Assembly: GCA_024707255.1 (NCBI GenBank)
Contig: JANQAC010000002.1
Location: 924,001 to 988,000 of the forward strand
Direction: 5' to 3'
DNA length: 64,000 bases
Source of the DNA: Asticcacaulis sp.
Lineage (GTDB): Bacteria; Pseudomonadota; Alphaproteobacteria; Caulobacterales; Caulobacteraceae
Shown here in pieces: positions 34,268-44,500 of the stretch. Every line of letters starts with the position of its first letter. Position 1 is the first letter of the stretch. The position numbers were made by a program, and so were the translations under genes. The notes under the pieces are model-generated. The model was not told the DNA's origin and did not search any database. It saw only the letters and a program-made list of their open reading frames with translations.

Positions 34268-34552
34268 TCAGGTTTCCAGCCTCGCGGCCCAATCGTCCAT
34301 CAGCTTCCGCCGCCGCTCCAGTGCATCACCGCGCCGGTAAGCCTGTTCCGCTTTATCCCCAACCACATGGCCAAGCGCCGCCTCTGCGATCTCACGCGGG
34401 TGGTCTGTCTCGTCCCCCCGCCCAATCCCTGAATGTGGATCTAAACCCGTGAACCGTTGCGCCCATTCCCATCTTGCCGCGCAGACATTCCAGCATCGCC
34501 ATGTTCGACAGGTGGCCGTCACCAGCCCGGCCGGGGAAGGCGTATTCAGATA
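34268..34552 (-). pseudogene. Tyrosine integrase (P4-type), C-terminal remnant
   Basis: The minus strand encodes, across two frames, the C-terminal catalytic part of a P4-family integrase: SEYAFPGRAGDGHLSNMAM, VHGFRSTFRDWAG, then (after an indel at the C6 run 34413-34418) DETDHPREIAEAALGHVVGD, AEQAYRRGDALERRRKLMDDWAARLE and stop. The HxxR (HGFR), GH and the catalytic Tyr of YRRGD are present. The N-terminal two thirds are missing: upstream sequence switches directly to a GapR-like gene, so a deletion fused them. It presumably served the prophage or a neighbouring element. Confidence 0.8.
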
Positions 34553-34830
34553 CAGGTCGAGGATCGTTTCTTCTTCCTCACGGACCAGCTTGTCCTTTTC
34601 GCGCAGGGCCACGACCTTGCGGAGGATTTGACATCGAACCCTTCGCCTTTGGTTTCGTCGTATACCTCTTTGATATCGCCCATGATTTGGGTCTTATCCT
34701 CTTCCAGTCTCTCAACCCGATCGATGATGGTGCGCAGGCGCGTCTGGGCGGCGCCGGTGGTGACATCATCGGGCGAAAGGCTACCCTTTGGGCATGGTAC
34801 ATTTCCGTGGTACACAACCTTGTGCCACAA
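34550..34830 (-). pseudogene. GapR/DUF2312-like gene remnant
   Basis: The minus strand encodes AAQTRLRTIIDRVERLEEDKTQIMGDIKEVYDETKGEGFDVK and, after one missing base near 34626-34630, ILRKVVALREKDKLVREEEETILDLYL. This is the DUF2312 family, whose Caulobacter member GapR is a nucleoid protein that binds overtwisted AT-rich DNA; prophages also carry copies. The 3' end is lost at the junction with the integrase remnant, and no good start codon is seen. It is therefore non-functional as it stands, and is not the host gapR. Confidence 0.7.
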
Positions 34831-35004
34831 GGCATTTGGGCTATAATAAAATCAATAACTTATGGAGACTTTAGGTGGTACACAGCACCTACCTCCATCT
34901 CCGCCATTTCCCCTTTCATAAAAACGGATTAAATAGTGTAGGGACAGTCTGTTACTGCCTCCTTGGGTGAAGGCTTTTGCACTGGCTGAATAAAGGGGAA
35001 AATC

Positions 35005-36287
35005 GTGTCATGGCTGCTTTCAGCGCTTGAGCCGGTCCAGGGCGTACTCCTGGCCCTGGCGCTTGGTCTCCTGATCGGTGTGGAGCGCGGCTGGTCGCGG
35101 CGGAACGATCCTGACGGCAGCCGGGTGGCCGGGATCCGGACGTTCGCCCTGCTGGGCCTCGCCGGCGGCCTGGCCGGTGAGGTTCTGCAACGGATTTCAC
35201 CTGTACTGGCGGCAATCCTCCTGGGCGCGGTGGCCGCAACCCTGCTGATCGGGTATCTTCGCCGCTCACGGTCTGGCGATGACGTGAGCGCGACCTCGAC
35301 TGTTGTCGGCATAATCACCCTGGGCGTGGGCCCGGCGGCCGCCACCGGTGGAGGCGTGCTTGCCGGCGCCGTTGCGGCGGTGACCACGCTTATCCTGTCG
35401 TCGCGCCGCCAGCTCCATGCCTGGTCAATACCCTTACCGAGGCCGAGATGCAGGCGATCGCCCGCTTTGCATTGATTGCCCTGGCCATCCTGCCCATCCT
35501 GCCCGATCAGGCCATGGGGCCGTTCGATGCCTGGAATCCCCGTCAGATATGGATGATCGTCGTTGTCGTTTCGGGTTTTTCCTTCGCGGGCTATGTGGTG
35601 GCCCGGCGGCTGGGCGCCTCCAGAGGGCTTGTCGTCCTTGCTGCGGCCGGCGCGATGGTGTCCTCGACTGCCGTTACGGCTGCCCTGGCCAACCGGTTGC
35701 GCAAACAGGAAGGGCCGCCGGATGTTTTGATCGCCGGTATCGTCACGGCGTCCGCGGTCATGTTCCTGCGCGTCCTCATCCTGACCGCCGCCCTCGCGCC
35801 GTTTGCCTTTACCGGGCTGGCCCTGCTGGTGGGACCGGCAACCGCTCTATGCATCGCCTGGGCGCTCTGGCTTCTGTGGCGGTCGCGCGGTGATAAGGCA
35901 GAGGCGTCCGAGGCCTTACCCTTGCGCAATCCGTTTGATCTGGGGCCGGCGCTTCTGCTGGCAGGGCTGGTGCTCGTGCTCTCCGGCCTGGCGCGCTGGC
36001 TGCTGGATGCCTTTGGCGAAACGGCCCCGGCCACCGCCCTGGCCCTGTCGGGCATGTTCGATGTCGATTCGGCGATCATCACCATGAGTGTCCTGCCACC
36101 CGAAAGCCTCGACGGCCGGATGGCAGGCATGATCCTGGCCGGACCGGTCATGCTCAATACCATTGTCAAGGCGGTCATCGCCATTGCCATGGGCGGCCGA
36201 TCCGGCTGGCGCGCCGGTGTGCCGCTGCTGCTGAGCGTGGCAACCGGCGGCGTGACCTTACCCTTTCTGATCTGGAATCTGATCTGA
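35005..36287 (+). CDS. MgtC/DUF4010 family membrane protein (frameshifted)
   Basis: The first frame (GTG 35005, SD AAAGGGGA) encodes an MgtC-type start: LALALGLLIGVERGWSRR, GIRTFALLGLAGGLAGE, ATLLIGYLRRSRSGDD and TSTVVGIITLGVG. It stops making sense after RRQLHAW. One base out of frame, the text continues VNTLTEAEMQAIARFALIALAILPILPDQ to the stop at 36287, with the DUF4010 region (GFSFAGYVVARRLGASRG... STAVTAAL). A missing G at 35423-35424 (TGGTCAAT for TGGGTCAAT) explains it. The whole gene would encode about 427 residues with some 12 membrane spans. Role unknown; MgtC relatives affect Mg/ATP homeostasis. Confidence 0.85.
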
Positions 36288-36306
36288 GATTTCCTCTTTC
36301 GGGGGC

Positions 36307-36795
36307 TCAGACCTCGATATTACGTGACGGGAATATATCGCACAGGCGTTCGGTGAGTTCATGCAGAGGGAGGCCCACATAGTCCTTGGTCAGTTCAATC
36401 ACCACGGAATCCTGGACTGACCTGTCGAGATGCGGCCGTAAAAGGCCAAGCCACGCCGAGGGAGCAACCACCACCAGGCCGTCGAACCGGTCCTGCGCCC
36501 TGGCGCGGTTCAGCCGGTCGGCGACTCGCACGGCCAGGTCTGCCTTGAGTTTGCGATGAATATCGACATGGGGTTCGCTCATGTGCCGCAGGTTGCCGCT
36601 GCTTTCAAAGACGGTGGCCCTGGCGTCGGTTCCGGTGTCGTAGACTTCGATGCGCTCCGCTTCGAGGCGAAAGTCGTCCAGCGGCTGAAGCGCCCAGGTC
36701 AGGGTCTCTTCGGGCTGATGCGTGGCGCCTCTGATGATGTCGCTGGCCGGTATGCGCAAATAGCCCTGAGCCTCGCTGCCATCGGCAACGATCAC
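36307..36795 (-). CDS. Host-attachment family protein
   Basis: A 162-residue soluble protein of the family annotated as required for attachment to host cells (baeRF/Host_attach): VIVADGSEAQGYLRI at the start, SEPHVDIHRKLKADLAVRVADRLN and LVVVAPSAWLGLLRPHLD. Other members act in RNA processing-like folds, and the biochemical role is unclear. The family usually starts TTWVxVADG; here TVW lies just before the GTG at 36795, and a better start (GTG with AAGGAGA, giving MSHAAPFPITRP) is one base out of frame. A one-base deletion near 36803-36810 is likely. Confidence 0.75.
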   Translation of the reverse strand: MIVADGSEAQGYLRIPASDIIRGATHQPEETLTWALQPLDDFRLEAERIEVYDTGTDARATVFESSGNLRHMSEPHVDIHRKLKADLAVRVADRLNRARAQDRFDGLVVVAPSAWLGLLRPHLDRSVQDSVVIELTKDYVGLPLHELTERLCDIFPSRNIEV

Positions 36796-36931
36796 CCAGA
36801 CGGTGGACGGGTGATAGGGAAGGGGGCGGCGTGGGACACGATTGTTCTCCTTGTCGAACAGGTTATCTCGAACACTATCCTGCGGGGCGCCTGGCCGCTT
36901 TGATCGCCGTCAAACGCGCGCACTTGGCTTG

Positions 36932-38074
36932 TCATGGCCTTACGGAATCACCGGAATGCAGGGTGTCGCCGGGGAAAATGACGATCCGGTCGCCGGCCTT
37001 CAGTCCCGATTGCACCGAACGGTAATGGTCGCCGCCATTGCTGATCCCGACGGGTGTCAGTATGGCCTTGCCATCGATAACCCTGAAGACCGCCCACTGG
37101 TCTCCGTTGCGCACGAGGCTGTCGACCGGCACGCGCAGGACATTTGCCTGCTTCGATATGATCACGCGCAGGTCGACGCGGAACCCGTGGCCCGGGGCGG
37201 GCGCCTGTTCGGGATGGCTCAGGTGCGCAATCACATTGACCCTTTGTTCCTCGACCCCCAAAGCGGAAACCTTGGTATGGGCATAGGGCTCGATGCGGCT
37301 GAGGCGCGCGGGGATGGGCGTTGCGCCGCCCCACCCCTCGACAAGGGCCTCGTCGCCCGGTTTCATCAGAACCGCATCCTGGGAGAGGAATTCGGCTACG
37401 ATTTCTATCCCGGCGGGATCGCCAATGGTCAGCAACGGCGCACCGGCAGGCACCACGGTTTCACTTTGCTGGAAAAGTTGCAGCACGCGTCCGGCAACGG
37501 GGCTTTTGACCGCGGTGGTGACGCCCGTGCCGCCTTCCGGGGTTCCGGCGGCGACCTGAGCCTGTTTCAGCGCCGCCTTCCGGGACAGGCGCATCGCCAG
37601 GGCGGCATCGACCGTGGCATTGGCGGTGTCGAGGGCGGCCTGACTGGCATATCCCCGGTCGAACAGGATTTTGACGCGATCGCGGTTATGACGCGCCAGG
37701 GCGAGGTCGGCATCCGCCGAGCGCAGGGCCGCCGCCGCCGCCAGTATGCCGGCCTCGGACTGGGCGGATAGGCGCGCATCCAAAAGGGCTGGCGATGCCG
37801 GGCCGAGGATGGCGACGGTCTGGCCGCGCGTTACCGGATCGCCGGCTTCAACGGCGATGCGCTGCAACTGGCCGGCAACCGGCGCCGCGACCGCGAACAC
37901 ATCGTGGATACGTGTGCGGCCTTCATCGACAATATCCTGCTGGACAAGACCTCGATCGACAATCACCGTTTCCACCGGCTTTGGCCGCGGCCATATCATC
38001 CATATCAGGGCGGCCGCGAGAATCAGGCCGGCGCCCGCCCAGAGCAGATGTCCTGGTTTCACATTCAGTTTCAT
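36932..38074 (-). CDS. HlyD-family periplasmic adaptor of an ABC exporter
   Basis: A 380-residue membrane-fusion protein: an N-terminal membrane anchor (LLWAGAGLILAAALIWMIW), the first lipoyl half (VAAPVAGQLQRIAVEAGDPVTRG), a long helical hairpin with Ala/Arg heptads, the second lipoyl half (VKSPVAGRVLQLF) and beta-barrel/MP domains. It is the last gene of a leftward operon ATPase-permease-adaptor and links the permease to an outer-membrane channel such as a TolC protein. Substrate unknown. Confidence 0.92.
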   Translation of the reverse strand: MKLNVKPGHLLWAGAGLILAAALIWMIWPRPKPVETVIVDRGLVQQDIVDEGRTRIHDVFAVAAPVAGQLQRIAVEAGDPVTRGQTVAILGPASPALLDARLSAQSEAGILAAAAALRSADADLALARHNRDRVKILFDRGYASQAALDTANATVDAALAMRLSRKAALKQAQVAAGTPEGGTGVTTAVKSPVAGRVLQLFQQSETVVPAGAPLLTIGDPAGIEIVAEFLSQDAVLMKPGDEALVEGWGGATPIPARLSRIEPYAHTKVSALGVEEQRVNVIAHLSHPEQAPAPGHGFRVDLRVIISKQANVLRVPVDSLVRNGDQWAVFRVIDGKAILTPVGISNGGDHYRSVQSGLKAGDRIVIFPGDTLHSGDSVRP

Positions 38075-38076
38075 TG

Positions 38077-40439
38077 TCAGTCCCTCGCTTTCAGGACGCC
38101 CACCATATCCAGGCGATCGACGGCGCTGCGCACGACCAGCGCCGCAACCAGCACGCAGGCCAGCGTGAAGCTGATAGCGAAGGCGTAGCCCGCCGGATCG
38201 AAGACATAGGGAAAGGCGAAGTTTTCCGTGCTGAACAGGTGCGTCATCCAGATTGCCATGCCGGTGCCGAACAGGACGGCGAAAGGCAGGCTCAACAGCG
38301 CCAACACCATGATTTCGCCGATCAGCACATAGGAGACCTCCAGCCGGCTGAAGCCGAGAACGCGCAGGGTCGCCAGGTCGCGTTCCTGTTCCGCCAGGGT
38401 GACGCGCGCCGCTGAAAACGCCACACCGCCGGCCATGATCGCGGCGAAGCTCGAATAGATCGCTGTCATCAGGCCCATGTGTTCGTTGAAGTTCGTGCGC
38501 ATCGAGCGTTCGGCCAGCGAAACGAAGCTGGCGCCCATCAGGGCCGGTGTCTGCTTCAGGCGTGAGGTGAAGGCGGCATAGGCAGCCGGATCGATGCGCA
38601 GATAGGCGCCACTGATCCGGCTGGCTCGCGCATCAGGCGGGACAGGTTGCCAAGCGCCATATAGGCGGAAGACCCGATCATCGGGTCGATAATGCCCGCC
38701 ACGCGGACAGTGGCGCGGATGCGCCGGCCGCGAAGCTGCTCGACGGTGATGTCATCGCCGGCGCGCGCGTCCAGTTTGCGGGCGAGGGGGCGCGACAGCC
38801 AGATGCCTTCGGCGGGGGGCGGAATGACAGACAGATCGCGGCCGATCAGCCGGTTGAGTGTTGCGCCCTCGGCCAGACCAAACAGGGCTTCCTCGACGCG
38901 CCTCTGATCCTTGCTGAAGGCAACGCCATCGATGCGGAAGGGCTCGGTCGTAATGACGCCGGGGAGGCGTTCTATGTCATGCAGAACCCTGGCTTCCTGC
39001 GGCTCGCTCAGGGTGAGGGTAACATCCTGACGGTTGGCGAGGCCGAAATGGACGTCGAGCATATAGGTCATTTCAGCGGGAAAGGATTGCGTGACGATCA
39101 GGATCGAGATGGCCAGGCCAATGCCCAGGGCGGTGGTGGCGGCGCGGCGCGGGAAGCGGACGATCCGGCGCAGAATGATCCGGCTTTTTGGCGTCGAGCC
39201 CCTCGGCAAAGCCATGGAACAGTCCGCCGCCCTGGGCATAGTTGGCGGGTTGTGGCGGCGCCAGGGCTTCGGCTGGGGGCAGGCGCGCCGCCCTGGCGAC
39301 GGCGTTCCAGGCCCCAGGCCGGCGGCAGCGAAACTGGCGGCGGCGGCCAGGATCAGGGTCGGCAGGGAAGCGGAAAACTCAAGATTCGGAAAATGATAGT
39401 ACTGGCGATACATGCCCGCAATGAAACGCCCATAGGCCATGCCGGCCGCGACGCCGGCCGCCAGACCCAGCGTGCCGAAGATGAGCGCGCTTTCGGCATA
39501 GTGCCAGGCGATGGCCAGGTCGCTGTAGCCGAAAGCCTTGAGCAGGCCGATATTGGCCCTTTCCGTGGCAATCACCCGCCCCATCGAGATATTGACCAGG
39601 AAGGCCGCCACGATCAGGAAAAAGGTCGGGATAAAGCTCGCCAGTATGCCGAGCTGGCTCAATTCCTCGCTTAAAAAACGGTCGGACATCATGCGGTCGC
39701 GACCGGCTGCGCCGGCGGAGCCGTAGGGGCGCAAGGTCTCGTCGAGCGCCTGTGTCGCCGCACGGATATCGGCGCCGGGAGCCAGTCGAATGACGGCGTC
39801 ATTGAAGGCGCCGCGCATGTCGTAAGCCTCGCCCAGTGCGTCACGGCCCATCCACAGGACGGCGAAGCGTTCCGGCTGCGGGAACATCTCACCCGGCGCC
39901 GTGACGAAGACGAACTCCGGCGAATTGGCAATGCCGGTGACAACCAGCCGCTGGCGGTGGCCATGCAATATGGCGTCGAGCGTGCCACCGGGTTTCAGTT
40001 TCAGGGCCGTGGCGAAGGCTTCGTTGACCAGCGCCTCTCTCGGATGTGCGGGGTCGGGCCAGCGGCCGGCGGTCAGGGCCAGGTCGTTGACGCGCGGGCG
40101 CCCCTGCCGCGGCAGGGAGATCAGGCGGGCCGACACGGGTTCGGCAACCTGTGGCAGGTCGAGCAGGGCATAGCCGGAAATACGTGTCTCGACGGCCGCC
40201 ACGCCGGGCGCATTCTCCATCACCGGCGTCAGCCGGTCGGGCGCGCGGACCAGGGAGACGGCCAGGTCCGCCATATGCTTGTCGGCGTAATACTCGAGCC
40301 TGGTCTGTTCAAGAGACGCCCTCATGCCGACGGCCATGATCAGGACGGCAAGCCCGCAGCCGAGGACGAGTATGATGCCGGCGGCGTGCATTCGCATCCG
40401 CCAGATGTCGCGCAGCAGTTTGGCATCGAGCGGACGCAT
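38077..40439 (-). CDS. FtsX/MacB-type ABC exporter permease (three indels)
   Basis: The intended product is about 785 residues from ATG 40439 ([17 protein letters not shown]). It has an FtsX-type design: a first membrane helix, a large periplasmic domain, three helices (FIPTFFLIVAAFLVNISMGRV...), a second periplasmic domain and a final trio (MGLMTAIYSSFAAIMAGG...). The frame breaks three times: one base missing in the C4 run at 39312-39315, one extra in the T5 run at 39185-39189, and one missing near 38622-38626. Between the first two the correct frame reads AWNAVARAARLPPAEAL...FHGFAEGLDAK. Three homopolymer-type indels in one otherwise normal gene suggest sequence error. Confidence 0.85.
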
Positions 40440-41143
40440 CACCAGACCAACTCGGACGGTTTGGCCGGCGTGGCGTTCGTTTCGATCTCGCGCACGCGGC
40501 CGTCGGCGAACCGCACCACCCGCGCCCCCATCCGGGCGATATCGGCATTGTGCGTAATGATCAGGGTCGTTGATTTGTAAAGCCGGTTGATTTCGCTGAG
40601 GGCCTCCAGCACCTGGGCGCCGGTTTGCAGGTCGAGGGCGCCGGTCGGCTCGTCGCACAGCAGAATCGCCGGACGCTTGGCGATGGCCCGCGCCACGGCG
40701 ACGCGCTGCTGTTCGCCGCCGGACAACTGTGCAGGAAAATGGTCCATCCGGCCGGTGAGGCCGACCAGGGCGAGGGCGTCGCCAGCGGACAGGGGATTAT
40801 CGGCGATTTCACGCACCAGGTCGACATTTTCATGGGCCGTCAGGCTGGGAATGAGGTTGTAGAACTGAAAAATGAATCCGACATGCCTGCGGCGATAGGC
40901 CGTCAGGTCGCGGTCGCTCATCGCGGTCAGAAGCGCGTCCCGAAACCGTACCTCGCCGCTGGTGGCGTGATCCAGTCCGCCCAGAATATTGAGCAGGGTC
41001 GACTTGCCTGAGCCGGATGGCCCGACCAGCATCAGAAGTTCGCCGTCCTGAATATCGAAACTGACATCGCTGAGGGCGTGAACCGCTGTTGGGCCCTTGC
41101 CGTATTGCTTGTTGACGCCACGCAGCGAGAAAGAGGCAGTCAT
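40439..41143 (-). CDS. ABC transporter ATPase (LolD/MacB-type)
   Basis: A 234-residue ATPase: Walker [13 protein letters not shown]-loop, signature [14 protein letters not shown], Walker [14 protein letters not shown]-loop [11 protein letters not shown]. The family (LolD/FtsE/MacB) pairs with FtsX-type permeases such as the next gene, with which its stop/start overlap. ATG 41143 is chosen because the in-frame ATG at 41170 gives a poorly conserved tail. It heads the exporter operon. Confidence 0.93.
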   Translation of the reverse strand: MTASFSLRGVNKQYGKGPTAVHALSDVSFDIQDGELLMLVGPSGSGKSTLLNILGGLDHATSGEVRFRDALLTAMSDRDLTAYRRRHVGFIFQFYNLIPSLTAHENVDLVREIADNPLSAGDALALVGLTGRMDHFPAQLSGGEQQRVAVARAIAKRPAILLCDEPTGALDLQTGAQVLEALSEINRLYKSTTLIITHNADIARMGARVVRFADGRVREIETNATPAKPSELVW

Positions 41144-41570
41144 GGGCCGCTCCGGTGACCGAAGAGTCACGCCTACAGGATTTATAGTCAGGGCGATTTG
41201 CGCCGGATCAAACGACCGGCAAAATATAGGGCGTGAAAGCTGATAAATTCAGGTGTTACAAACTTAACACGTCCTGGCAAAACTTCGCGCAGCTCTATGA
41301 CATCGATGACAAAAATATTTGACACAATGCGACTTTGTTGCCAGAACCGCTAAATGCTAAACCAGCATCGGGCTATCTGGCACATACAGAAGTCTGAGGG
41401 GAGATGTCAGAATATATCTTAAAATCAAGTGATTGATGCGTGGTTTCACGCTCGGTCTTTTTGTCGGGATATCGGGACCGTGACAATTTTTTGTCTATCA
41501 GACAAAAGGCGCGCTTCCGCAATTACCGTTAAAGTCAACAAAATAGTCATCAAAAAATAAGGGACGAGAC
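41144..41570. other. Long intergenic region upstream of the TonB receptor gene
   Basis: 427 bp holding promoters for the leftward ABC operon and the rightward receptor gene. An imperfect operator-like palindrome GTGTTA-N6-TAACAC stands at 41253-41270. A TTGACA-like box occurs near 41319, but no good -10 box was found with it. No ORF is supported. Confidence 0.5.
41489..41507. promoter_or_regulatory. Perfect inverted repeat upstream of the TonB receptor
   Basis: TTTTGTCT-ATC-AGACAAAA, an 8-bp perfect inverted repeat with 3-bp centre, 64 bp before the ATG. Size, symmetry and position fit the operator of a repressor such as a GntR- or LacI-type regulator (inference). Confidence 0.55.
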
Positions 41571-44500
41571 ATGTCATTACACTACAGCCGAAAAGCGCTG
41601 TTAAAGGGCGCACTGGGCGCAATTCTTATGTCGGGCGTATCGTTGACAGCGCTGTCAACCGGAGCGCACGCCCAGGACGCGGCGCCGACCGCAGCACCTG
41701 ACGACAATACAGTTGTTGTCGTCACCGGTATCCGGGGCAGTCTGCGCAGCTCGATGCAGACCAAGAAGAATGCGCAAGGCGTTGTTGATTCCATTTCCGC
41801 CGAAGACATGGGCAAGTTCCCGGATACGAACCTGGCCGAATCGCTGCAGCGCATCACCGGCGTCTCGATCGACCGCTCCAACGGCGAGGGCTCTTTCGTC
41901 ACGGTTCGCGGCTTCGGGCCCGAATTCAACCTGGTGACCCTGAACGGCCGCCAGATGCCGACCTCGACCCTGGGAGATGGCGCCAGCGCACCGGCTTCGC
42001 GCTCCTTCGACTTCGCCAACCTGGCATCGGAAGGTGTGGCCGGCGTTGATGTCTACAAATCCGGCCGCGCCTCGGTTGATTCCGGCGGCATAGGCTCGAC
42101 AATCAATATCCGTACGCCGCGTCCGCTCGACAAGCCTGGCTTCCGTGGCAGCTTGGGTGTCAAGGCGGTCTATGACACCTCGCAGAATGACGGCAGCGAT
42201 TTCACGCCGGAAGTCTCGGGCATCCTCAGCGATACCTTTGCCGATAACAAGTTCGGTATCCTGTTCACGGGCTCCTATCAGAAGCGCAAAGCCAGCAATA
42301 ACGACTTCAGCGCCGGCTGGCGTGACGGCTATCTCGGCACCGAGAACAACTGGGGATCGCTTGCCCAGACGGGTACGCCTGGTGGCGACAAGATCACCAA
42401 TCGCCCCGAAGGCAACGATGTCTATGAAGTTCAGCAGAACGGCGCCTACGATATTCATAATATCGAGCGTGAACGCCTGAACGGCCAGCTTGTCCTGCAA
42501 TGGCGTCCGGTCGAATCCCTGACCGCCACCCTCGACTATACCTATTCCAGGAACAAGGTCACCGACCGTACCTCCTCGACTGGTGTGTGGTTTAACTTCA
42601 ATGACGTCTCCAGTGCCTGGACCGACGGCCCGGTGGCCGGCCCGGTCTGGTATTCCGAGCATTTCCGCGCCGATGAGCACAAGGATCTGGCCTATTCCGC
42701 CAGCCTGACCGCCAACCAGTCGGAAAACAAGTCGACCGGCCTGAACCTGAAGTGGAAGCCGCTTGATGCCCTGACCCTGGAACTCGACGCGCATCACTCG
42801 ACGGCGGAATCGCGCCCGGACAGCCCCTATGGCTCCAACATGTCGATCGGCGCATCGATCTTCGGCGTGATGGACCAGAAGATCGACTATTCGAGCTACC
42901 TGCCGGTCATGTCGTACAGCATGTATCCAGGCATCGACTATCTCGACAAGTCGCTGGTTACCCCGACCGGCAACGCCTTCCGTAACGCCTATTTCAAGGA
43001 CCAGATCGACCAGGTTCAGGTGAGGGGCCGTTACAGCTTCGATGACAGCTTCATCGACAGCATCGATTTCGGCGCCTCCTCGATTGAAAACAAGGTGCGC
43101 TCGGCTTACGGCTATATCCAGCACGACACCTGGGGCGGCGTCGGTCCGGCTTCCGATATACCGGACGACATCTTCGATCTGGTCAGCATTCCCGACAAGT
43201 TCGACGGTCTGAGCGGCGCCGGCAATCCGGCCATCCCGCAGCAGTTCCTGGCCGCCAAAATCGAAGACTATGTGGCGAAACTCGACCAGTTGTATCAGGT
43301 CTGCGGCGGCACCATGGACTGCCTGGCCGATTACACGACCGACCGTCGCATCCAGGAAAAGACGATCGCCACCTATGTTCAGGCCAATATGAAGTTTGAC
43401 CTGTTCGACAATCCGGCCCACCTGGTGGCCGGCGTGCGCTACGAAAAGACCGACATCGACTCGGCGGCCCTGGTGCCGATCCCCGTTTCGTCGGCCTGGG
43501 TGGCGGCCAACGAGTTCGACCTGACCTTCGGCGCCCAGCAGGACTTCACCGCCTTCACGGGCAAGTATCAGGAACTGCTGCCGAACATCGACTTCGACTT
43601 CCGTCCGATGCAGAACGTCATCATGCGCGCCTCGGCCAGTACGACGATCACCCGCCCGGACTATGCCAGTATGCAGGGCGGACAGACCCTGGATAAGCTG
43701 TATCGCGCCGCGCTTAACGGTGGCACGGGCAGCATGGGCAATCCTGGCCTTGAGCCCTACAAGTCGAACAATATCGACCTGTCGGCGGAGTGGTACTATG
43801 GTCCGGACAGCTATGTGTCGCTGGGCTACTTCCACAAGGACGTCTCGAACTTCATCTCGACCCACCGCGTCGATACCACGGCGTTCGGCATGAAGACGCC
43901 CTTCCAGGGGCCGCGTTATAACGCCGCTGTCGCGGCAGTCGGCGCTACCGGCAATATTCGTCAGTACATCTTCGAACAGTATACCAATGCCGCCACCGCC
44001 GCCCTGGGCGCCGGTGCCAGCTACCAGGATATTGTCAACTATGTGAACGCGAACTTCGCCGATGAGGTCCACCTTGAGAACACCCTGGACAGCTCTGGCA
44101 ACATCTCCGGCCAGATCATCGCCACGGCGGACGATCCGGATCTGACCTTTCAGGTCACGACCCCGGTCAACAGCGATCAGACCTCGGCGCTCTATGGCTG
44201 GGAATTCAACATCCAGCACACCTTCGCCGATACCGGTTTCGGCGTCATCCTCAACTATACCAAGGTGGATGGCGATGCGACCTACGATCCGAGCAAGCCG
44301 TGGAATGTCACCCAGTTCGCCCTCACGGGCCTGAGCGACAGCGCCAACGCCGTAGCCTTCTATGACAAGAACGGCATCCAGGGGCGTATCGCCTATAACT
44401 GGCGCGCCAAGTTCCTGGCCGGCACCGGTCCGAACCCGACCTATGTCGATGACTATGGTCAGTTCGATGCCAGCGCAAGCTGGGAGTTCAAGCCCGGCCT

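Larger units (their letters stand above)
20212..34830. mobile_element. Decayed podovirus-like prophage next to tRNA-Ser
   Basis: Contains, left to right, an excisionase-like remnant (minus strand), a 5'-truncated scaffold gene, capsid, head-tail adaptors, tail proteins, a tail fibre and lysis-type small membrane proteins (all plus strand), then an integrase C-terminal fragment and a GapR/DUF2312-like remnant (minus strand). I see no terminase, portal, repressor, replication gene, endolysin or tape measure. The lack of tape measure and major tail protein, together with adaptor and nozzle-like proteins, suggests a short-tailed phage. Boundaries are approximate: the left is set by tRNA-Ser, the right by the last phage-like remnant. 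Confidence 0.85.

Noticed and set aside
34268..34612. A single 114-residue protein
   Set aside because: It is a chance fusion of the end of a GapR-like frame and the end of an integrase, read through a deletion junction.
41655..44219. 854-residue open frame on the minus strand
   Set aside because: Pure antisense shadow of the TonB receptor gene; composition is Arg/Gly/Val-biased, with no domain or ribosome site.
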